Below, piece after piece: positions 1 to 7,763 of a DNA stretch of 64,000 nt. The notes under the pieces were generated by a model. The model searched no databases. It was not told the origin of the DNA and saw nothing but the letters and a program-made list of their open reading frames with translations. Numbering within the stretch: position 1 is the stretch's first letter; each line of letters opens with the position of its first letter. The position numbers and the translations under genes were made by a program. Source of the DNA: Microsaccharimonas sp964523145 (lineage in GTDB: Bacteria > Patescibacteriota > Saccharimonadia > Saccharimonadales > Saccharimonadaceae); contig CAZFYB010000002.1 in NCBI GenBank assembly GCA_964523145.1, positions 1-64,000 of the forward strand, read 5' to 3'.

Positions 1-52
1 TTCAGTATATCGGCTTGAAGACAACTTTGGACTATCATTCGATGATTACCTC

Positions 53-898
53 GTGGCCAGCGATATCGATTTAAATGATGCGCCTGTAAAAGTCCTGAAA
101 GATCGCGTTGTAGGAAGTGGTATATACAGCGACCAAGAGCTCGAAGTCGGCCTTGAGCTCGGTCATATCGTTTGTGAACCTCGACCTAAAAAAGTGAATG
201 GGTCAAGTATAGACGTTAGATTAGGTGAAAACTTCTATCTTGGTGGTGATTCCCGCAATGTTTCAGCAATATTCAACCCTTTTGATCAGCAAGATGTTGA
301 TCGCTATTTCGGTGAGCCTTTAAAAGCAAAGCCATTTAAGTACGTTATTGATAAGGTGCTCAAAGAAATTAGAGCTAATGATTCCCTCACAGGGCATGAG
401 CAAAAGCGCCGACTTGCCGCATTCGAAAGTCACGAAAATCTTCAAAATATTAGCGATGACCACCCACTCATCCTGCTTCGCCCACGAGAACGAATCCTGG
501 CGCACACAGACGAATTTATTGGTATTAAGCCGCCTGGCACAACAAGCATGCAATCACGCAGTACAACCGGCCGCATTGGCGTTGCCAGCTGTTTTTGCGC
601 GGGTTGGGGTGACCCTGGATACATTAATCGCTGGACAATGGAAGTAAATAATCTTAATGAGAATGAGTACGTTCCTTTGCCTATTTATTACCGCATGGCG
701 CAAATCGTCTTTTCAGCAACCGGTCCTGTTGCAACCGAGTACGCAAAATCAACCGGCAAGTACCAAAGCGTTACTTCCGATCATTACGAAGACCTTGCGA
801 GAGATTGGGAGCCAAGCGCAATGCTACCTCGGTCACCTAAAGATGTTCCTGACCTCGAAGCTCATAGGCAAGAACTATTATCAAGATTGGCGGCGTAA
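53..898 (+). CDS. dcd: dCTP deaminase family protein, possibly 5'-truncated by window edge
   Basis: Deaminates dCTP to dUTP (some relatives go on to dUMP), feeding dTTP synthesis in the cytoplasm. Family landmarks are visible: SSIDVRLG (about 51-58), the R-S-T-T-G-R-I-G block (169-176), and GWGDPGY followed by WTMEVNN (184-200), whose Glu197 matches the catalytic Glu. At 281 aa it is much longer than the usual ~190, because about 70 residues are inserted between the first strand block and the core. The GTG at 53 is one possible start, but the frame is open to base 2 upstream, so the true start may lie outside. It is followed 2 nt later by thymidylate kinase, which supports a dTTP-supply pair. 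Confidence 0.8.
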   Translation: MASDIDLNDAPVKVLKDRVVGSGIYSDQELEVGLELGHIVCEPRPKKVNGSSIDVRLGENFYLGGDSRNVSAIFNPFDQQDVDRYFGEPLKAKPFKYVIDKVLKEIRANDSLTGHEQKRRLAAFESHENLQNISDDHPLILLRPRERILAHTDEFIGIKPPGTTSMQSRSTTGRIGVASCFCAGWGDPGYINRWTMEVNNLNENEYVPLPIYYRMAQIVFSATGPVATEYAKSTGKYQSVTSDHYEDLARDWEPSAMLPRSPKDVPDLEAHRQELLSRLAA

Positions 899-900
899 CC

Positions 901-1557
901 ATGAGTGAACTGGGAAAACATATAATTATTGAAGGTGCGGATGGAGTAGGTAAGTCGACTGTAATGCACGGCTTAGCTGAGATTGCTCGCAAAGAGCACG
1001 GTGTTGAAGTAGTGACTATTGAAGAGCCTGATAGTGCTTTTGATACCAACGGAGAAGAACTTGTGCCGATCGCCAGTGAACTGCGCCGTATTATTAAAAC
1101 CAAAGCTTTTGGAAGAAGTGCGCTTACTAACGTTCTGCTTTTTAATAGTTCACGCCGTGAAAACTGGTTCCAAGCAGCCGAACCAGCTTTAGACAGAGGC
1201 GCTTGGGTATTGCAAGCACGTAACTATTTATCAACTATCGCCTACCAAGGCTACGGCGAGGGCTGGGATATAGCAGAAATTGAAAATCTTGTACTGAATG
1301 CAACCTCAGCTCAATACATGAACCCAGACCATACGTACATTCTTGATGTAGACGAGATTGAGCGGTCTAAACGACTCGCAAAACGAGCTGGTCGTATTGA
1401 TCTGGATACTTTCGAATCAAGACCACCAGCGTTTCAAATCGCAGTCGGTAATGCGTATCGACAAATGGCTCAAGACCGTAATCTAGAACTGATCAGCGCT
1501 AAACCAGAAGCTGATGTAGTCATATCTGATATATGGAACCGTATTACTCGTTCTTAG
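901..1557 (+). CDS. tmk: Thymidylate kinase-like protein
   Basis: Predicted to phosphorylate dTMP to dTDP with ATP. The P-loop GADGVGKST lies at residues 12-20, an ARNYLSTIAYQG block matches the dTMP-binding DRY..S..AYQG region, and a basic lid (KRLAKRAGR) follows; 218 aa is normal for the family. The DR of the DRY motif is replaced by AR, a small departure. The ATG lies 2 nt after the dCTP deaminase stop, so the two are probably one transcription unit. The 3' end overlaps the convergent unknown gene by 14 bp. Confidence 0.8.
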   Translation: MSELGKHIIIEGADGVGKSTVMHGLAEIARKEHGVEVVTIEEPDSAFDTNGEELVPIASELRRIIKTKAFGRSALTNVLLFNSSRRENWFQAAEPALDRGAWVLQARNYLSTIAYQGYGEGWDIAEIENLVLNATSAQYMNPDHTYILDVDEIERSKRLAKRAGRIDLDTFESRPPAFQIAVGNAYRQMAQDRNLELISAKPEADVVISDIWNRITRS

Positions 1558-2608
1558 AAGGCCCTATATATAACATGCCGTCAACTTTTTTGTAAATTGT
1601 ATCGTCGTCTTTATGTTCCTCTATAGCCGCGGCGAGGGTAGGGAATTCACGAGCAAGTTCAGCGTGCTTTTCTTTTCGTAATTCGTCTTCTCGTTTGGTA
1701 ATTTTCTGAGCAGTTTCAGTATTATAGGCATATATTGTCGTAGAAAGCGGAATGGCCAGCGAAAATGCATCGAGGCGCAACAATTCACTCACGATTTCAT
1801 CAAGATTACCGGCACGAACAAGCTGATCTTGCCAATCCTTAGCGGTCAAATCGACTGAGCGAAGTGCTTCAATGTCGGCTTCAGTAACAGGGCAGCCCTC
1901 ATCAAGGCGCAGAACAAACGATGAGCGTTCCCGGATAATTGTACCGTCAGGCATATACCCTAATGTCCGTTTTCGAGTCATCAGTAAACCAACAGAGAAA
2001 TCTTGCTCGCCATTTTCATTGATAATTATTTCTTTCACGCGGTAACGGGTTTCTGGTTCACCGTAGTAGACGCCGCCCAGTAGCTCTACGTGAGCTTGTA
2101 CAACCGTGCGCATCTCATCGAGCAATGGGTCAATCCGTTCACCATAGGGGTGTGTTAGACAGGCAAGTTCAACACTGCGAATACCTCGTAACTCTTGAGT
2201 AGCAAGTAACTCGCTAGGGTTTGCTTTCCCAAGCTCTGCTCGATTAAACATATCAAGAATATCAGGGTAATGTGCAAAAAAGTCAGCTTCAATCAATGCC
2301 GTAGTGTAATTCTCTTCGTTCGCCTCTGAACGGTGGTGAAAACGCGAAGCAAACATAGTATGCACATAATCGAATATAGCCATTGGGACGTCATCGGGGA
2401 TATTACGATAGGTATATTCTTGTAAGCTTTTTAGCAAATCAATTTGTTGTTCAAGTGTCGCAACCCTATCAAGAGGAGTGGCACCATACGTACCTGGTTC
2501 GCCAGCGGGAAGCGCCCTAGACTCCCTAAGAAAATCGGCAAACAAAAAAGCACTACTGCCGTCATCCAGCTCAATCGTACCTGCTTGTTTATTTGCCTCG
2601 TGTTCCAT
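1544..2608 (-). CDS. Conserved hypothetical protein, 354 aa
   Basis: I do not recognise this protein. It is acidic and soluble, with no membrane segment or signal peptide. It has a helical N-terminal half and a beta-rich middle (about 195-245) containing GLLMTRKRTLGYMPDG, then a charged helical C-terminus. The start is supported by a TATAAT (complement of 2625-2630) 16 nt before the ATG. It converges on and overlaps the tmk end by 14 bp, so the two probably influence each other's 3' ends. Codon use resembles the ordinary genes of the window. Confidence 0.7.
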   Translation of the reverse strand: MEHEANKQAGTIELDDGSSAFLFADFLRESRALPAGEPGTYGATPLDRVATLEQQIDLLKSLQEYTYRNIPDDVPMAIFDYVHTMFASRFHHRSEANEENYTTALIEADFFAHYPDILDMFNRAELGKANPSELLATQELRGIRSVELACLTHPYGERIDPLLDEMRTVVQAHVELLGGVYYGEPETRYRVKEIIINENGEQDFSVGLLMTRKRTLGYMPDGTIIRERSSFVLRLDEGCPVTEADIEALRSVDLTAKDWQDQLVRAGNLDEIVSELLRLDAFSLAIPLSTTIYAYNTETAQKITKREDELRKEKHAELAREFPTLAAAIEEHKDDDTIYKKVDGMLYIGPSKNE

Positions 2609-2656
2609 AATGTAATCAATATATATTATACCATTTTTAATAACCTGTGTCGACCA

Positions 2657-2684
2657 AAGAAGAAAGCCCCACCGAAGTAGGGCT
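2657..2684 (-). terminator. Rho-independent terminator with UUCG loop
   Basis: Read on the minus strand, AGCCCTAC-TTCG-GTGGGGCT is followed by TTTCTTCTTT. It ends the transcript of the 99-aa gene at 2753-3052 and would also shield the divergent 354-aa gene. Confidence 0.8.
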
Positions 2685-2704
2685 CATGAGGAGGGGAATG
2701 CCGT

Positions 2705-2741
2705 GGTGGCTCGCGCAAGTCTTTCGACCAGGCGAGCCACC
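2705..2741 (-). terminator. Strong hairpin just after the 99-aa gene
   Basis: The arms GGTGGCTCGC (2705-2714) and GCGAGCCACC (2732-2741) are perfect 10-bp complements with a 17-nt loop. No U-tract follows directly, so it may be a 3' stabiliser working together with the UUCG terminator downstream. Confidence 0.6.
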
Positions 2742-2752
2742 GCTACAGGCAG

Positions 2753-3052
2753 CTACGACTCGAGGCCGAGGTACTGGCGCAGCTCAGGTGCAATGACGCG
2801 CACCTGCTCATCGGAGAGGTTGGCCTTCTTCAGACGGCGCCGAATGCGCCGGCGAAGCCCGTTTAGCAGTTGACCGAAGGTCTTCTGCCGTTCATGTGCG
2901 ATGTCGAGCAACAAGTCATTCAACATCACCACCGTAGCGATGCGTCCATCGACCATGGCTCCGATAAGGCCATCTTGCTCCTTCTTGAACTCGGAGCGCG
3001 TGTCGACCTCGACATCACCATTGATTGCGCCCGGTAGCACAGCAGTGCCCAT
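2753..3052 (-). CDS. G+C-rich small hypothetical protein, 99 aa
   Basis: I do not recognise the family. The N-terminal half is acidic; the C-terminal half is strongly basic and helical, with an RRRIRRRLKKA stretch around residue 70, then an acidic tail. This could be a nucleic-acid-binding or membrane-associating helix (inference). Codons are visibly richer in G/C than in neighbouring rplJ. It is monocistronic with its own promoter, a ~55-nt leader containing the hairpin TTTCTTG-aaatc-CAAGAAA, the SD-like GAGGGGA, and paired terminator hairpins. Confidence 0.65.
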   Translation of the reverse strand: MGTAVLPGAINGDVEVDTRSEFKKEQDGLIGAMVDGRIATVVMLNDLLLDIAHERQKTFGQLLNGLRRRIRRRLKKANLSDEQVRVIAPELRQYLGLES

Positions 3053-3105
3053 GTAAACATCCCCTCAACTCACGCTTTCTTGGATTTCAAGAAAAGCAGG
3101 TACTT

Positions 3106-3134
3106 ATTATATACCATTTATGCTAAATATTCAA
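3106..3134 (-). promoter_or_regulatory. SigA-type promoter for the 99-aa gene
   Basis: On the minus strand TTGAAT and TATAAT are separated by exactly 17 bp. The predicted start of transcription gives a 5' leader of about 50 nt before the ATG at 3052. Confidence 0.75.
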
Positions 3135-3163
3135 TACCCTATACTTGATTATGAAGGGGACGG

Positions 3164-3192
3164 TTGACACTTTACGACCCCTGCTGTATACT
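3164..3192 (+). promoter_or_regulatory. Consensus SigA promoter of rplJ-rplL
   Basis: TTGACA (3164-3169), a 17-bp spacer and TATACT (3187-3192) form one of the best promoter matches in the window. It drives the ribosomal stalk operon through a ~210-nt leader. Confidence 0.85.
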
Positions 3193-3198
3193 TACTCT

Positions 3199-3405
3199 CG
3201 ACATACCAAAGACAGTAGCAGTAACGTCAACGAACCAAGTTCGAAAACAATGCTTAATATGCTACCGAGGACAATGTAAAATATACATTTTCGATTTAGT
3301 CTTTGGCGATGCGAGGTCCAAAGACTTTTTCTATTCTTAAGCCTCGATACCATCGTCAATTGTCGTAACTTTACAATTAGGCCGAATATATTAACCAAGG
3401 AGATT
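3199..3405 (+). ncRNA. Ribosomal protein L10 leader (autoregulatory mRNA element)
   Basis: The long untranslated leader upstream of rplJ carries a CCGAGG segment near 3265 and an AAGCCTCG segment near 3340 that can pair. The hairpin GTCTTTGG..CCAAAGAC (about 3300-3326) lies between them. This matches the known L10 leader arrangement, where L10 or L10(L12)4 binds its own mRNA to repress translation. Assignment rests on position and these pairing segments, not on a covariance-model search. Confidence 0.7.
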
Positions 3406-3408
3406 TTT

Positions 3409-3933
3409 ATGGCAATTAGTCGCGATAAAAAGAACGAATTGGTTGCTGAAATGAGCGAGCTGCTTGCGGGTGCTAAAACCACCGTGTTTGCAGCCTACCA
3501 AGGCCTTAGTGTTGCCGATGTCCAAAAACTCCGTGCTCAGGCACGTGAATCTGGTGTTGTTATCCGTGTTATCAAGAACCGTTTGGTTCGCGTAGCACTT
3601 GCCGATAACCCTACCTACAAAGATATCGACACCTCGGGACTGACAGGTCAGTTACTCTACGCTATAAGTGCCGAAGACGAAGTTGCTCCTGCGAAAATCT
3701 TAAATGATTTCGCAAAGACCAATGAAGCCCTCGCTATCGCTGGTGGTTTTTCTAACGAAGGTACTCTTTTGAGTGCTGACGAAGTAATAGCCCTTGCATC
3801 ACTCCCAAGCAAGAGTCAGCTCATCGCAGAAGTTATTGCTCAACTACTTTCACCTGTTCACGATGTTACCAACGCGCTTTCGGGCAACTTGCACGCATTG
3901 CTGGATGGTGTTGAAGCTAAAGCAACCAGTTAA
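3409..3933 (+). CDS. rplJ: 50S ribosomal protein L10
   Basis: L10 anchors the L7/L12 stalk to 23S rRNA at the GTPase-associated centre. The N-terminus (KKNELVAEMSELL, then TVFAAYQGLSVADVQKLR) and the KNRLVRVAL block near residue 57 are typical, and 174 aa is the usual length. The start has the SD AAGGAG nine nt upstream. rplL follows 52 bp later in the same operon. Expression is probably autoregulated through the leader. Confidence 0.95.
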   Translation: MAISRDKKNELVAEMSELLAGAKTTVFAAYQGLSVADVQKLRAQARESGVVIRVIKNRLVRVALADNPTYKDIDTSGLTGQLLYAISAEDEVAPAKILNDFAKTNEALAIAGGFSNEGTLLSADEVIALASLPSKSQLIAEVIAQLLSPVHDVTNALSGNLHALLDGVEAKATS

Positions 3934-3985
3934 TTTTTGAAAACCGGGTGTAAAAACCCACTTACTACTATAAAAGGAGGCTATT

Positions 3986-4363
3986 ATGGCTGATTTAAAG
4001 AAACTCGCTGAGACCCTTACCGGTCTTACTGTTCTTGAAGTGAACGAACTCAAGACAATTTTGAAAGATGAATATGGCATCGAGCCAGCTGCTGCAGCTG
4101 TTGCTGTTGCCGGTCCTGCTGCAGGCGAAGCTGCCCCAGCTGAAGACGCTAAGTCTGACTACACTATTACCCTTAAAGACGCTGGTGCTCAAAAAGTAGC
4201 AGTTATCAAGGCTGTGAAAGACATTACTGGTCTTGGTCTTGGTGAAGCAAAAGCTATCGTTGATGGCGTGCCTTCAACTGTTAAGGAAAAAGTTCCTACA
4301 GAAGAAGCAGAAGCTGCTAAGAAGACACTCGAAGAAGCTGGCGCAACAGTCGAGCTTAACTAA
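3986..4363 (+). CDS. rplL: 50S ribosomal protein L7/L12
   Basis: This is the stalk protein that recruits translational GTPases. The N-terminal dimerisation domain (about 1-35) is followed by an Ala/Gly/Pro-rich hinge (about 37-50). The C-terminal domain has the signature KVAVIKAVKDITGLGLGEAK and ends ATVELN. 125 aa is standard. The SD AAAGGAGG precedes the ATG, consistent with high translation. A terminator follows within 30 bp. Confidence 0.96.
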   Translation: MADLKKLAETLTGLTVLEVNELKTILKDEYGIEPAAAAVAVAGPAAGEAAPAEDAKSDYTITLKDAGAQKVAVIKAVKDITGLGLGEAKAIVDGVPSTVKEKVPTEEAEAAKKTLEEAGATVELN

Positions 4364-4388
4364 TCCGTATTCGGCCTATTGTATATCT

Positions 4389-4418
4389 AAAAACACCCTT
4401 CGTATGAGGGGTGTTTTT
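4389..4418 (+). terminator. Rho-independent terminator of rplJL
   Basis: AACACCC pairs with GGGTGTT and is followed by a T run (about 4415-4422). It is placed 26 bp after the rplL stop. Confidence 0.9.
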
Positions 4419-4465
4419 ATTTTGACATTTTTGACAACGTTTTGTTGAGTGTATCTGTTGAATGT

Positions 4466-4500
4466 GTGGAAAAGCCCGCGCTACATGACATAGCGCGGGC
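4466..4500 (-). terminator. Rho-independent terminator of the Gam-like gene
   Basis: GCCCGCGCTA (4474-4483) pairs perfectly with TAGCGCGGGC (4491-4500) around a 7-nt loop. On the minus strand it is followed by CTTTTCC. Confidence 0.85.
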
Positions 4501-4512
4501 ATCCGTTCTCGG

Positions 4513-5070
4513 TTAGCGAGCTTCGAGAGTGACCTTGTGAGGTGAGTAGTCCTGCGAGATCTCGACCGGAAGCTCATGAAACTTAATCGTGAGCGACCGG
4601 CTACGAACGATTTTGACAAAAGGAAGCTTGTCAACAATCGACCGGAGTTTCGGATCCTTCAGCTTTTCAGCAACCAACGACCAACCGCCGCGCTTCGCAA
4701 AAAGACGCAGTTTCCTGATCTTGCGAAGGTGCTCAATGAGCTTTGGCTTGTCGGCGTTCTCAATTGCCACTTTTTCAGACCACCGCGCCGACAGCTGCCC
4801 TGCCGAGAAAACAGCCTTGCTTGTTCCTGGTTTGGCGAGCACATCCTCGTGGTAGGTCCAAGCAGAAACAATCTGCTGGGTAAGCCATGTCTTCTCTTGC
4901 GTGTGCGTTTCGATTTCCGCGCGGTGATCAGCGTTGAACCGTTCAATGAGTCGCTCACGCTGTAAATCGATCTCCACGAGGTGACGCTCAACAACCCTAA
5001 GGTTGATAAGATCCTCGCCAACCTTTTGTCTGATAAGATCGTCAGACATTCCCTTCAGTTCATCGCCCAT
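4513..5070 (-). CDS. Gam-like putative DNA-end-binding protein, 185 aa
   Basis: The architecture resembles phage Mu Gam, a Ku-like protein that binds double-strand ends and blocks nucleases. A long amphipathic helical N-terminus (about 1-80) leads to a short hairpin segment, FSAGQLSARWSEKVAIEN (about 90-107). After it come a helix-rich stretch and a beta-like C-terminus (FVKIVRSRSLTIKFHEL). This is a pattern match by eye, with no single diagnostic catalytic residue to confirm it. The gene is G+C-rich and monocistronic, with promoter, SD GAGGA and terminator. No other phage gene is adjacent, so a chromosomal repair or anti-nuclease role is possible. Confidence 0.5.
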   Translation of the reverse strand: MGDELKGMSDDLIRQKVGEDLINLRVVERHLVEIDLQRERLIERFNADHRAEIETHTQEKTWLTQQIVSAWTYHEDVLAKPGTSKAVFSAGQLSARWSEKVAIENADKPKLIEHLRKIRKLRLFAKRGGWSLVAEKLKDPKLRSIVDKLPFVKIVRSRSLTIKFHELPVEISQDYSPHKVTLEAR

Positions 5071-5112
5071 CGCGATTCCTCTCTGTTAAAGGTACACTCC
5101 AAAAGCACTTAT

Positions 5113-5141
5113 ATTATACAATGTTTAAATATTAAAAACAA
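5113..5141 (-). promoter_or_regulatory. Promoter of the Gam-like gene
   Basis: Minus-strand TTGTTT and TATAAT with a 17-bp spacer. Its -35 lies only 8 bp from the -35 of the divergent promoter at 5150-5178, so the two share a compact control region. Confidence 0.7.
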
Positions 5142-5149
5142 ATATGGCA

Positions 5150-5178
5150 TTGCTTTTTATGGCTAAAAATGGTATAAA
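5150..5178 (+). promoter_or_regulatory. Promoter of the coiled-coil membrane protein gene
   Basis: TTGCTT (5150-5155), 17 bp, TATAAA (5173-5178). The leader to the TTG start is about 40 nt and holds the C run ATCCCCCAGA and the SD GAAGGAAG. Confidence 0.7.
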
Positions 5179-5225
5179 TACACCATAGGTTTTATCCATC
5201 CCCCAGAGACGAAGGAAGTACTACC

Positions 5226-6194
5226 TTGAACATTGCAACCAACCCCATCGACCAGTTCTTCGGCTGGACAAACGCCAGCCTCGGCAATCAGATCGCTGTC
5301 TATATGATGACAGGCTTACTCGCTCTCATTATCTTGTGGAAGTTGATCAGCTTGCTAAAAAAACTCGTAAGAGTTCTAAGGGCTAAGCGCCGTGAACGCA
5401 AGCGCCGCATGCAGCGTGAGCTACAGCTATCCCCGCCGATCGAACTCAGCGCCGAGCAAGTCCAAGAGCGCAAGCGCATCGAGGACGAGCGAATCCAGCG
5501 TGAAGCAGAGGAGCAACAGCGCGAAAGAGAGCGAATTCTCCAACGCGAACATGAGCTTCGAAACCTCATGAACCAAAAGGATTCCGTGGAACTCGCCGAG
5601 CAACTACGCAAGTACGAGCTCGATCGCCCCCGCGACATCACGCCCGAGAACAAGACAAAGATCAGGAACCGCATCAAGCGCATCGAACGCAGGATATGGC
5701 TAAAAGAAGCGAGAGAAGGCGAGCTAGCGTCTCTCAAGAAATTGAGGGATGCATACAAAAGCGCTCCTGCGCTCACGCCTCCACCTGACATAGATGCACT
5801 GACGGTGTGGCTCGATCGTTTCTATGTGCTGAACGACCTGTTCTTCATCAAGAGTGAGTTCAGTGAAGGGAGGCCTGTATACGAAGGTCATTTCACTCCG
5901 AGACAAGCAAGAAACACCCTCCACCTGGAAAGAGGTCAGCTGCGTACATTTGCAGCACAGGCACTCGACAGGTTCAACCCGTCACCAATCATGGCCGCCT
6001 ACGTGTTGGCGTACGTCAACAATCGTGAGCTGCCTGGGAAAGATGGGGTGTACGAGTTCCTTGATGAACTCAGCCGCCGAACTCTCGATGAACTAGCCAG
6101 CCTAGTTCAAGAGTTCCGATCGAACCAAGCGATGCGTGAGAAATTCATCATCCAAAAGGTTCAGACAGTCAGACAGTCGGCTCACGCCGCGTGA
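5226..6194 (+). CDS. Membrane-anchored coiled-coil protein, 322 aa
   Basis: I do not recognise the family. One transmembrane helix lies at about residues 22-42. It is followed by a very basic juxtamembrane stretch (RAKRRERKRRMQRE), then a long Glu/Arg/Gln-rich coiled coil (about 75-170) and a folded C-terminal half (about 190-322). The topology suggests a short outside tail and a large cytoplasmic part (positive-inside rule). Translation starts at TTG, chosen because GAAGGAAG sits at normal SD spacing and no ATG fits. G+C-rich codons contrast with its neighbours. It is monocistronic. Confidence 0.65.
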   Translation: MNIATNPIDQFFGWTNASLGNQIAVYMMTGLLALIILWKLISLLKKLVRVLRAKRRERKRRMQRELQLSPPIELSAEQVQERKRIEDERIQREAEEQQRERERILQREHELRNLMNQKDSVELAEQLRKYELDRPRDITPENKTKIRNRIKRIERRIWLKEAREGELASLKKLRDAYKSAPALTPPPDIDALTVWLDRFYVLNDLFFIKSEFSEGRPVYEGHFTPRQARNTLHLERGQLRTFAAQALDRFNPSPIMAAYVLAYVNNRELPGKDGVYEFLDELSRRTLDELASLVQEFRSNQAMREKFIIQKVQTVRQSAHAA

Positions 6195-6221
6195 TCTGGC
6201 ATTCCATACCCGCCCACGACA

Positions 6222-6280
6222 AGTTGAGCCCGCCCTGCAAAGGTGCATCGCTCCTTGATAGGGCGGGTTTAACTTTTCTT
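6222..6280 (+). terminator. Long-stem terminator of the coiled-coil gene
   Basis: GTTGAGCCCGCCCT (6223-6236) pairs with AGGGCGGGTTTAAC (6260-6273), including G-U pairs, followed by TTTTCTT. The 23-nt loop contains a further AAGG/CCTT pairing. The T-tract overlaps the -35 of the next promoter. Confidence 0.85.
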
Positions 6281-6307
6281 GACATATCGCTGCGGTATTG
6301 TTATAAG
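6279..6307 (+). promoter_or_regulatory. SigA promoter of the 172-aa gene
   Basis: TTGACA (6279-6284), 17 bp, TATAAG (6302-6307). Its -35 lies inside the U-tract of the preceding terminator, so termination and initiation are packed together. Confidence 0.8.
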
Positions 6308-6357
6308 TAAAGTCAATACTACTTTCAAAAACATACAGATAAGGAACATGCGAGACC

Positions 6358-6876
6358 ATGTCTGAATTACCAGAAAAACAAGCGAAACGTCTTCACGCTT
6401 TGATTCAAGAGGCTGAAACGAATTTAGCGGCGGCTAAAGAACTGCTTATTAGCATCATCGGTGATGATGGTACTATTATTACCCCTCGATCGGGTACGAA
6501 CGAAGAAGTGGGCGGTAAAGTAGTTGAAGGTGTCTTTGATGGCCAAAAAATGGCTAGCCCTGACGGCAAAGAATACCCTGTACCAGCAAACTACGCCAGT
6601 AAATCAAAGCTGGTAGAAGGTGATATCCTTAAACTCACTATCGCCGATGACGGCAGCTTTATTTATAAACAAATCGGCCCTATTGAGCGAATTCAAATTA
6701 TAGGTACATTAGTGCAACACGATGGGGCTTATTATGTAGAGGCGAATGGACGTGAATACCGCATCTTACTAGCAAGCGTAACGTACTTCCGTATTAACGT
6801 AGGCGATCAAGTAACCATTATCGTTCCGGCCGACAACCCTGAAGCTACCTGGGCTGCAGTTGAAGCAGCATTATAA
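6358..6876 (+). CDS. Conserved hypothetical protein, 172 aa, OB/KOW-like beta-rich
   Basis: The function is unknown. A short N-terminal helix (about 5-32) is followed by a linker. Two beta-rich segments come next: DGQKMASPDGKEYPVP (about 62-77) with YASKSKLVEGDILKLTI, then GREYRILLASVTYFRINVGDQVTIIV. The 'VEGDILKL' and 'VGDQVTI' strands suggest small beta-barrels. I recall similar CPR proteins but no characterised member. It has its own consensus promoter and an AAGGA-type SD, suggesting solid expression. Codon use is that of ordinary genes. Confidence 0.75.
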   Translation: MSELPEKQAKRLHALIQEAETNLAAAKELLISIIGDDGTIITPRSGTNEEVGGKVVEGVFDGQKMASPDGKEYPVPANYASKSKLVEGDILKLTIADDGSFIYKQIGPIERIQIIGTLVQHDGAYYVEANGREYRILLASVTYFRINVGDQVTIIVPADNPEATWAAVEAAL

Positions 6877-6888
6877 CAACGCAAATTA

Positions 6889-6917
6889 TTGCAACTTTAC
6901 TCTAAAAGTGGTATAAT
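6889..6917 (+). promoter_or_regulatory. SigA promoter of the HhH protein gene
   Basis: TTGCAA (6889-6894), 17 bp, TATAAT (6912-6917). The predicted transcript starts almost directly in a hairpin (GTCACGG-tgtatg-CCGTGAC then TTTT, about 6929-6952). That hairpin looks like an early attenuator or a 5'-stabilising stem. Confidence 0.75.
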
Positions 6918-6987
6918 AAAAGTATAAGGTCACGGTGTATGCCGTGACTTTTCGTTCTGTTACATTCCCCAAGCGAAAAGAGTTCCA

Positions 6988-7572
6988 ATGAACCACGCCC
7001 TGGCAAACCGCTCCATTCCCACGATCATGGAGCTCATGGAGAGCTCCGGTTACAAAAGCGGCGACATCATTCGCCGACTCGACACCATGTTCCAAGGTTC
7101 GATCGCACCGATCGTTCTTCTGAGCGAAGAGAGCTTCCGTGATATCGATGGCTTCGGCCCCAAGACAACAGCGGCGGTCAAGACACAGCTGAAGAAATTC
7201 GGCTTGTCATTTCGAGACTTCGGCAAGCCCATCGAGAAGCAGGCCATCCAGGTCTTCGGCAGTATCGGCGCCGTGCCGATCCAAGGGTTGTTCGTGTACC
7301 GTGAGATGTCGGACGGTGTGCATTTCGCACACTACCTGCCTGGTCGGATCATCCACGTGCTCTCGCTGTTCAGGTACGATATGACCCTCTCGATGCTCAT
7401 CAACATGAACCGCGAGAACATCAAGGAAATCATCATGGGGAATCCGCTCGGCGCACCGACCTCGGTCCATGCTCGCGAAATGCTCGAAGAACTCGAGCTT
7501 CGCCTGGGCAGCTGGCGCCTGGAGCTCACCGCTCTGTCGCCCATGGAAATGGCGCGCGCTCGGATTAAGTAA
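6988..7572 (+). CDS. Protein with two RNAP alpha-CTD-like helix-hairpin-helix segments
   Basis: Residues 45-76 (LSEESFRDIDGFGPKTTAAV and on to KKFGLSF) closely resemble the C-terminal DNA-binding domain of RNA polymerase alpha: a helix, a G-x-G-x-K hairpin, then a helix. A second, weaker repeat (about 128-170: TLSMLINMNRENIKEI, then SVHAREMLEELELRLG) has the same spacing. The central stretch is beta-rich. It may bind DNA or act as an alpha-CTD mimic or accessory factor; that is inference. It is G+C-rich and monocistronic, with a strong promoter, hairpin leader and terminal stem-loop. I know no named homologue. Confidence 0.55.
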   Translation: MNHALANRSIPTIMELMESSGYKSGDIIRRLDTMFQGSIAPIVLLSEESFRDIDGFGPKTTAAVKTQLKKFGLSFRDFGKPIEKQAIQVFGSIGAVPIQGLFVYREMSDGVHFAHYLPGRIIHVLSLFRYDMTLSMLINMNRENIKEIIMGNPLGAPTSVHAREMLEELELRLGSWRLELTALSPMEMARARIK

Positions 7573-7574
7573 CA

Positions 7575-7614
7575 GGACATCCCGATCTGCTCAAAAGGCA
7601 GATCGGGGCAGTCC
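7575..7614 (+). terminator. Hairpin after the HhH gene
   Basis: CCCGATCTGC (7581-7590) and GCAGATCGGG (7598-7607) form a perfect 10-bp stem with the loop TCAAAAG, plus GGAC/GTCC outer pairs. It has no U-tract, so it may be a 3' end stabiliser rather than an intrinsic terminator. Confidence 0.6.
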
Positions 7615-7763
7615 CTAGTATCAGAATCATTCTGGCCCTAGGCTCTGAAACGTAGTACAATAACCATAAGCACGAGAGTGAACATAAACAAAGTGTAAAA
7701 AACACGGCAGTTATACCTGCAAAACATGGGTATAATCAACGTATGGGAATAGGGGAATAAACA

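Noticed and set aside
5300..5791. Long minus-strand frame rich in Ser/Arg opposite the coiled-coil gene
   Set aside because: It mirrors the Glu/Arg/Gln codons of the plus-strand coiled coil and has no promoter, SD or sensible composition.
4513..6194. Prophage interpretation of the Gam-like and coiled-coil genes
   Set aside because: No integrase, terminase, capsid or lysis gene lies nearby, and the flanking genes are ribosomal or ordinary chromosomal genes with separate promoters.
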